This document shows positions 57,401 through 64,000 of a DNA stretch of 64,000 nucleotides, in pieces. The notes under the pieces were generated by a model. The model was not told the origin of the DNA. It saw nothing but the letters and a program-made list of their open reading frames with translations, and made no database searches. Origin of the DNA: Culex pipiens pallens (taxonomy: Eukaryota > Arthropoda > Insecta > Diptera > Culicidae). Both the position numbers and the translations under genes were made by a program. Location: contig NC_068938.1 in NCBI RefSeq assembly GCF_016801865.2, positions 213,773,611 to 213,837,610 on the forward strand, given 5' to 3'. Numbering within the stretch: position 1 is the first letter of the stretch; every line of letters starts with the position of its first letter.

Positions 57401-60400
57401 GGACAAAATAAAAATTGCTGCATACTTATTTTTACATTTAATATAGAAAATATTTGTGAAAAACACAGCCAAAGTTAACACCACAAAAAATTACATTTTT
57501 TAAACATTGGCAAAGTCACTAAAACAATTCACACTTCTAACCCTAAAATTTCCTTAAATTTCAAGAGTTCTTCTTTCCAATGCTTTCGACGAAAATTGTT
57601 TTTGAAAAATTGATTTTTGGCGAATTTTTAGATTGAGCCCGCCTAGAGGCGTAGGATTATAGTCCAAGAAATTTCCTAACTTTTGACCAGTTGGAGGCTG
57701 TTGCAAAAAGATATTAAGGAATTAAAAATATCAATTTTTAACACTAATTTGCAATAGCTATATATATCTTGGATGTTTATGGCACATTTTAAAGTGCTTC
57801 AAAAGAACATTCGAATATAACTAAGAGAATTGAAATTGATAAAGTTTTACGAAAATGCGACCAATTTTAAGATTATTATGTTTTTTGTACCTCAAAATTC
57901 AAATACCGTTTTACCCCACTTCCCTTTGTCGTAGTGGGCTCATATTTGGCATGAGTTCATCTCATGTATAGACAAACAAATGCTGAATGTTTTATCCAAA
58001 TCGGAGCACCTCGATACGACCCTTAAAACAAAACGGGCAAAATTTACAAAAACTGCCTCTTAAACTCTCAACCAAACCACAATAATTCAAATTCAAATTC
58101 AATACACCAGTCAGATTCTTACCCATAGTAGTTGCTATCACTATGCTGCAACTTCCCGGACAGCATCTCCAGCCGCCGATACGTGCTGGACATCATCAGC
58201 GAAACCGGCGTCGCAACAGCCCACAAAAACAGACACAAAAACGACGAAAACCACAGCCCGTTCATCGGATCCATTATGTGATGACAGAACAGCATCCTCA
58301 TCGCATCAAAGATATCAAACAGTGGCCGACAACTGGCACAACGATCGCTCAGGATCACATTGGTGTGATTGCGATACGCTTCAAAGTGACCTTTGAGCCG
58401 AGCCCGGAACTGGTCACTCTTGTTGTGGCACACTTCCGCCGATTCCGCGTCCAGGTAGGACTGGGCGTTTCTCAGGTGGATTAAACTCTTGTTGACTTGG
58501 GTCGCCCATGGGGAGAGTTGGAGTTCTAGTGCGGTCAGGTGGTAGACGATGTCTCCGCGGAGTTGTTCAAGCGGGTGGAGGAGGGAAACTTGCAACCGTT
58601 TGGCGCGACTTCCGAGGGTGGTCATTCGGGAGGATGTGGCAACGTCCTGGATTTGGGCTGATACGCGCTGGAGTTGATCGATGAAGGTGACCACGTCCTT
58701 GTCGGGGGATAGCTGGGTGAGGTCCATCCGGAATGCGGTCAGGTTGATGTCCGAGTCGGTCAGCATGTCTTCTAGGATCGCCTGGATCTGGGTGGTGAAG
58801 CCCATGAAGGGAGCTTCCGAAGCGGTTAGGTCGTTGATCGCGCGATCGAGACCGGGGTAGTTGCGGTAGTCCATGATTGATGAGACGTTGAGCAGGTTCT
58901 GTAATTGGAAGGTCGAGTAGGCGCCCTTGTTACGTTCGCACTCGTTGATGGCTTTGGACAAGGGGACATTCATCGATCCGATCCGGTTGGGATCGGCAGC
59001 TTTCATGAGTTCGTCGATGATCCCGTTCTGTGGCTCCACAGGGTAGATCAACCCAGGTTTGTCGATCAACTTTCCAAGCACCGTGTAGTTGGGCTCGTCG
59101 TACAGCGGGTGACAGATGAACACGTGACCGTGGGCTCCCATGAGCATTTCGACCATGGCGAAGCCGGACAACGCTACGCTGGCAAAGCAGATCACGATCG
59201 CTCCGAAGATCAACGTGATTCCTGCTTTATTGTCCGAGTGACAACATCCGCAACTCAGCGCTCCTAGCAGTATGAACGTAACCAACAAGGTGCAGACCGT
59301 TGCCGTGAGTCCCGTCAACCAGAGGCCATCGCCGATTTCTCGGTAGTAATCGAAGAAGGAGTCGGAGAAGTTTGCAGTTCGCGTGACCTCCTTAACTAGG
59401 TTGTTCATGGTGGTTGACAACGTGTTGGTCGACAGCAGCGTTGAATTGCTCAACTCTTCCAAATGTCTCTCAATGTTCTCTTTCGGCGCCAACGTTGAAT
59501 TCTTCAACTCCGTGCGATAGTTCCGAAAGATCGATCGAGCTACCGTCAACTCCTGCGTCAACAGTTTCATCGTACTGTTCTTGCCAGCTTCTCCCATCGA
59601 TAGCAACTTCGACAGCACGGGATCACTTTGCAACTTTCGAATCTTGTCTATCAACCCAGACTCTTCAAAGTTCTTGATCTTCAGCGTATCACACAGAGGT
59701 CGATCGCGATAGCTACACTGCCGCTGCAAGACCGAAAGTTGAATCTGCAACTCATCTAGCCGGTATTCCGCTTCATAGGAGATCTTGGCTGCTCGAGCCA
59801 GCGTTTCCTGGAGAAGGAATATCCTCCTCGACAAGTTGTTACTACTCGTGCTAATATCCATGATCGTCTCAAAGATTATCTCAATCCCGGTAAACAACGA
59901 CAGATGATGCTGGATTGGTTCCCCAAGTAGCTTATCTATCTCCTCCAGATCGCTTCGTATCCGGTCGACCGTCGTCGCCAGTCCCTCGAATATCACAAAC
60001 GAAATCTGCTGCTCCGTATCGCGCAGAAACGTCTCCACATCGGCGAGGGAGGACCGTACCACCTCCGGGGTCTGATCGATCGCGGACGCGATCTGCTCGT
60101 TTGTAACGAACATGGCGATCACACTTGCTCTAAAAAAGAACGAACTTGATCAGTAAATCTTCGATTTGTCTTTCCAACTCCAACTTACATCAACAGCAGA
60201 ATAATGATCTGCAGGGTCAAACTCAGAAAGCCTCTCCTGCACTTTAACGAATCTTGCAGTGAAAGCTCCTCGGCCTGAATGATCGCGTCCACCGTCGGTC
60301 CCGCATTAAGGTCATCATCCGAAGGTTTCGAGCAACCCCAGGCGATCGTGTAGCACAGTGGGATCAGCGAAATCAAAAAGAATATCGCTATCAGGCAGAT

Positions 60401-60849
60401 GTATCCGGACTCTACCTTGAGTGCCTGCAAGTACACCAATTGTAAATGTCTTAAGATCTTCACAAGATACCGCGCGACATCGTGGACCTACCTCCAAAAT
60501 AAGCTGTAGAAAGGAGACTCGCGTGTGAAAAGCATCGCGCAAGAGCTCTAAAATACAATAAACTTTAATCGACCTTTTGAAAGTCGGGGCCCATTGCGGG
60601 TCTTCGCGTGGCGCCGTCGGACTTACCTACTGGCAGATCGTACGGCGTGATGTACGACAGGAAGGTCGACAGGTAGGAGAACACAAAGGTGCCCTGGTGG
60701 AGGCCCAGCGTCGGGATGATGTACGCTTCGGTCGACGTGGGCTCGGGGAATTCCGGCGGGGGCGGAAGGCCCGTTTCGGGGAGTTCCTGGTTAGAGACAG
60801 TTTTTATTAAATAAATGATAATGATTCGGCTGATTAAGTAGCTTACCAT
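54486..60849 (-). CDS. prom: prominin-like five-span membrane glycoprotein, 916 aa
   Basis: Seven exons: 60849-60847 (ATG only), 60786-60627, 60547-60492, 60424-60189, 60129-58123, 55164-55048, 54657-54486. All have GT-AG sites and one continuous frame. Five membrane spans lie at about 81-103, 138-160, 421-445, 455-479 and 775-798. They are separated by two large extracellular loops (about 260 and 295 residues) with many N-glycosylation sites (NST, NFS, NYT, NLT, NHT). A Cys cluster CGCC follows span 3. This layout and length are diagnostic of the prominin (CD133) family, which localises to plasma-membrane protrusions and binds membrane cholesterol. The tail (from about 799) has a His/Gln-rich exon 6 and an acidic, tyrosine-rich exon 7 (KYIEYEYIELMF). 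Odd: the start exon holds only the ATG and no signal peptide follows, so a different first exon may exist. The introns before exons 6 and 7 are the only long ones (2958 and 390 nt). Confidence 0.9.
54925..55012. mobile_element. mini-element with CAGGGCTGTGGAGT ends in the last prominin intron
   Basis: It starts CAGGGCTGTGGAGTCTGAGT and ends GAACTCCACATCCCTG, inverted ends matching those of 42816-45130. About 88 bp, no array. It lies within intron 6 of the prominin gene on neither splice site. Confidence 0.65.
55780..56010 (+). repeat. R1 copy in prominin intron 5
   Basis: AAGAAGTGTTTTAAATTAAT, then AAACATGCTGAAAATGATTC and AAAATGCATTTTAAAAATAT, align with 22485-22735. Located inside the 2958-nt intron. 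Confidence 0.55.
56020..58110. other. remainder of prominin intron 5, repeat-rich
   Basis: CGAGAAAAACGCGTTTTAAT at 56412 also occurs at 6188, in the MITE at 6145-6654. Two ATATTAGCCGTTT copies lie near 56477 and 56605. A 45-bp direct duplication lies at 57051-57140. No exon is recognised. Confidence 0.45.
57051..57140 (+). repeat. 45-bp tandem duplication
   Basis: Two adjacent copies of a 45-bp unit starting GTTCAGGAGGTCATTTTGAG and ending TACAAAAAACTAT, differing at a few positions. It lies in prominin intron 5. Confidence 0.85.
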
Positions 60850-60959
60850 AGTCTAATGGCAGTATGAATCACGTGCTTTCGCTTTTGGTTGTGTTAAAGT
60901 TCTCGTTTGGCTTCGAATGATCATCGTTTCCGGACAATTGTTGTTGCATGAAGTTTCAT

Positions 60960-61440
60960 TCTGAACTCTAGAATAAGGTGAATACACCAAAAACTGTTAT
61001 AACATGTGTTTTAAAATCATCAGTAGCAAATCTGCAAACAGATTCATTCATAAATATAAAAATACAATATCTGGTATTTCTCTCTGTTGATAACAGAATT
61101 TTCGAGTACTCTAATCGTTTTAAAATGTTTTATTTATTTGATTTATTTTCCCTAAACACTTTTGTGAACATCAAAGATATAGTTTTACTTTTTATACTGA
61201 TGAACGTCACTAAAATTGCCACACAAAGTTAGAATCATTTTAAAAATACAATTGTATCCTTAGTAAAATTCACTAAAAATCTTTCTTGACAAATATCTTG
61301 CCTGAAAATGGGACTTCCAATAAATTTTCCACTCGCCAAGTAAATTGTCTTTTTTGAAATTTTTGTTAAAGATTTTTTATTCTTTGATCTCTTTAACATG
61401 ATGATACTGAAAATGCTTATTTTTTTTTTATTTTTTCAAA
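60960..61440. other. upstream flank of prominin, no gene recognised
   Basis: AT-rich. A first coding exon with a signal peptide was looked for here and not found. An 84-codon open frame at 60978-61232 has no signal-peptide-like start and no matching donor that I can support. Confidence 0.35.
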
Positions 61441-61449
61441 GAAAATCAT

Positions 61450-61765
61450 AAACTTGTTTTTTTCAATTTTCCTGTCATTCTCGAGCGACGAAATGGCCTT
61501 ATTTTCTCTATCAAAAATAACAGGATGGAAATGGGTTGAAGTTGAACTATTCAGCACTAGTGTCGAAAAGAAACATTTTTATTTTTTTTAAACGGTGAAT
61601 TTACATTCCATTCAAATAGCGTTTTACGGAATTGCAAAACATGTTGTAAGCAACTCGTTCCAAAACTTGTTTTTTTCAACTCTCGTCGTATTTTTCCAAC
61701 TCGGTAAAGCTCGTTCGATAAATGTACTAAAATTTTTGTTTGCAACTTGTTGCATAAACTACTAT
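61450..61765 (-). repeat. hairpin element family R4, copy 2 (reverse, diverged)
   Basis: Contains AAAAATAACAGGATGGAAAT, then CAAAACATGTTGTAAGCAAC, CCAACTCGGTAAAGCTCGTT and GCAACTTGTTGCATAAACTA, the R4 motifs in reverse order and orientation relative to 8731-9115. Confidence 0.6.
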
Positions 61766-61769
61766 TTTG

Positions 61770-62300
61770 ATATCAAACTCTTTAAATGTTTTTTTGTAAA
61801 TTTACAATATTACCTCTTTGAATATCAACCTTCAATTAATTTTAATGCATTTGAAGACATTGTTTGTTGAAAATATGCTCTTCTAGAGCAATAAACATTT
61901 TCATACAAAACGTTAAAATTTGCAACTGATTAATCAACTAATCAAAAGATGAAAAGTATTTAAATGCAGCGAATCATTATGTTAAATTATCGATTTTCTA
62001 CTGGGGTGAAATAAGGCTTAAGTCTAATTTAAGAAAGCAATTTTTTTTTCAAGAGCACTTGAAAACATCAAATCTGGAGTCGTTAAACCAGAGTTGATAG
62101 CATGACATTGATATGAAAAAATTAAACTCGATCGGAATGGCTTGGAGTCATACTTAACTTGGTAGAGAAATGTTCAAAGCACCTCGAGAAGCAATTTAAG
62201 CAAATTTGGAAATGTTTTCATAACTTGCTTATTTCAGTTACGGAAATGGTGCACTATAGAATTATTTTGACACGCATGAAATGCCATGATTTCCACAACA
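61770..62300. other. AT-rich spacer between R4 copies
   Basis: Nothing recognised apart from an R5-like word near 62236 (GGAAATGGTGCACTATAGA). Confidence 0.4.
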
Positions 62301-62850
62301 AATAGTAGTTTATGCAACAAGTTGCAAAAATAGGATTTTTTCAGCACGAGGCGTACATTTATCCAACGAGGTTCACCGAGTTGGATAAATACGAAGAGTG
62401 CTGAAAAAATCAAGTTTTGCAACGAGTTCCATACAACATTTTTTGCAATTTCGAAAAACACCCATTGAGTGAATTTTTAAGTCGAATTTTCATGTATTTT
62501 GTCAATAAATCGTTTAAATCAAAAAAATGTTGAAAAGTGTTACTTTTAGAAACAAGTGCTAAAAAGTTCAACTTTTCAGCACCCATTTCAGTGCTAAAAA
62601 GTAGAACTTTTCAGCATTTATTTTGAAAAAATATAAAAAAAAATATTGAAAAATGTTACTTTTCGGTACTAGTGTTGAAAAGTTCAACTTTTCAGCACCC
62701 ATTTCAGTGCTGAAAAGTAGAACTTTTCAGCACTGTTATTGAAAGGTATTTATTTTCCATTCTGTTATTTTTGGTAGGGAAAAGTAGGCCGTTTCGTTTC
62801 TCCAGAAGGACAGGAAAAGTTGACAGTTTCACAGTGGAATTGCAAAAAAT
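62301..62850. repeat. hairpin element family R4, copy 3
   Basis: The segment 62303-62462 is nearly identical to 8733-8887. The following AACTTTTCAGCA and TGCTGAAAAGT words are expanded relative to copy 1, forming an extra inverted array at 62,570-62,740. It ends GTGGAATTGCAAAAAAT as in copy 1. Confidence 0.75.
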
Positions 62851-63196
62851 AAGTTTTAATCGAAAAATTGACTGAAGTTTCGGATTCTGTGTACAATTCT
62901 TTACTAAGCACAGATTTAATTAGTTTCTTGAAAATATGCTTTCTTTTGCATTTTAAAAGATTTCAAAAATGTCTACACATTTCTAGCCATTTTCGTTGAA
63001 CAAATTTGTTTGTATGTTTAGATTGAAATGAAATCGATTTTTATTGTAATAGAAATTGATTTCTTTTATGGAAAAATATTGTACTTATAAATTTTGAGGA
63101 AAATTCTATCTATTTATTCACAAATATTTTAATGTAAAAATAAAAGTGAAATAAAAAGTAAATAATTAATGTAATGAAATATTCCAAGAAATAGTA

Positions 63197-63516
63197 AAGT
63201 AAAGTAAATCTTTCCCAGTTCCTGAGGGGAACACCCTTGAAGAGTATCGGGGCCGGCATTTACAAAGCGGATTCAGTGGCAGTTTCATTCTCAACTTAAT
63301 GTTAACATGTTAAGGTTAATGTTAACATTCCATAGGTCGCCTCCCTAAGGTGTCGTGATAAGGTCCAGTTTGTGAGGATACACTACCTTCCCTTTACTAA
63401 GCAATCGATTCCAGAAGGGAAAAGATCACCAGTTGTGTTGGTCCGAGCCGGGATTTGAACCCCGATCTACCGCTTACGAGGCGGAAGCGTTACCACTGGG
63501 CTACGTGGCTCGGGAT
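63197..63516 (-). mobile_element. tRNA-derived SINE, copy 2, 9-bp target duplication
   Basis: GAAATAGTA flanks the insert (63188-63196 and 63517-63525). On the minus strand it has the same tRNA-like head (GAGCCACGTAGCCCAGTGGT, B box GGGTTCAAATCCC), body and TTTACTTTACTTTACT-type tail as 29537-29844. It differs at a few positions, including an extra TTAACATTAACC-type duplication. Confidence 0.9.
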
Positions 63517-63617
63517 GAAATAGTACATCTGACGTAAATATTTTAGTTTTCACACTTCAAGTCTGAAATTTTAAAGAATCGCATGAAATTAATTTTTTAA
63601 AAGCAAAAAAAAAAACA

Positions 63618-63655
63618 AAGCAATCCATTTTAACGACCCCCGGGTCTTTACTGCC
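63618..63655 (-). repeat. 3'-end fragment of the 38.5-kb SINE family
   Basis: The plus strand reads CAATCCATTTTAACGACCCC then CGGGTC, the reverse complement of the GGGTCGTTAAAGTGGATTGG end of the SINE at 38528-38795. Confidence 0.6.
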
Positions 63656-63659
63656 GTTT

Positions 63660-64000
63660 TACGGCGATATGATGTATACGCCATTTTGGACATTTTCAAT
63701 TTTATTGTACAGTCTGATAAAGAATCTTAAAAGCTACCTCCTGACGAAAGAATTTTTCAAAAAAATGCTCTGGAGCCCATTTTATTAAGCAAACAAACAA
63801 TGTATACATTGAGAATTGATAGAAGTCAAATTGTTGATTTGAGGTTTTGGGACCAAATCAAGACTGGGCAATATTTTATTACATTATTTCGATTTAATTC
63901 TTAAGGGGACGTCCATTAGGCGTCATCCATAAAGTACGTCACGTTCTGAGGGAAGAGGGGGGTTTTGAGCAAGCGTGACATTGCGTGTTAAAAGCATAGG
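63660..64000. other. window end, possible repeat start
   Basis: From about 63905 the sequence CGTCATCCATAAAGTACGTC, followed by a G-rich run, resembles the edge of a dispersed element, but the window ends before it can be defined. Confidence 0.3.

Overview
This is eukaryotic nuclear DNA, most likely from a culicine (Culex-type) mosquito. Support: AT-rich intergenic DNA full of short inverted-repeat elements (MITEs) and tRNA-headed SINEs, very short phase-consistent GT-AG introns (57-112 nt), and an insect-type prominin gene. The species is inference; no sequence search was possible. There is no bacterial-style operon structure.

Layout. 1-23.5 kb: no protein gene I can support; a mosaic of dispersed repeats, hairpin elements, nested MITEs and stretches of unique, slightly GC-richer DNA (about 9.1-13.6 kb, 15.8-17.7 kb, 20.1-21.2 kb). 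23.6-28.6 kb: two minus-strand genes. Gene A encodes a 139-aa secreted protein. Gene B encodes a roughly 1209-aa, very acidic secreted protein with three unrelated tandem repeat systems. An extra conserved exon (24375-24626) lies between them and may be an alternative 3' end of gene B. 28.7-35.2 kb: SINE, R3-type MITE, a palindrome-array element holding an exon-like block, and two hAT-like elements. 35.2-36.6 kb: minus-strand gene C, 393-aa secreted acidic protein with dibasic cleavage sites. 36.7-47.1 kb: repeats, including a pair of GACTCC arrays. 47.2-48.2 kb: minus-strand gene D, 336-aa secreted protein. 48.9-54 kb: a fold-back element and a 3-kb element containing an inverted 8-bp satellite. 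54.5-60.8 kb: minus-strand prominin gene, seven exons, 916 aa, five membrane spans. 60.9-64 kb: hairpin repeats and a second SINE copy.

Genes A, B and C appear related. C and the extra exon share a module (LIP...QL...IF..W.LMV....R), a weaker version lies near the N-terminus of B, and A and the first exon of C share GY(K/R)..L...GL.P. All have a signal peptide and all internal splice junctions are phase 1. This looks like a small family of locally duplicated secreted proteins of unknown function. Gene D is also secreted but I see no clear relationship. Prominin is a membrane-protrusion protein and is probably unrelated to the others apart from proximity.

Exons were assigned by reading splice sites by eye and checking reading-frame continuity; no transcript evidence was available. 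Repeat boundaries are given where a target duplication, terminal repeat or empty site supports them, and are approximate otherwise.
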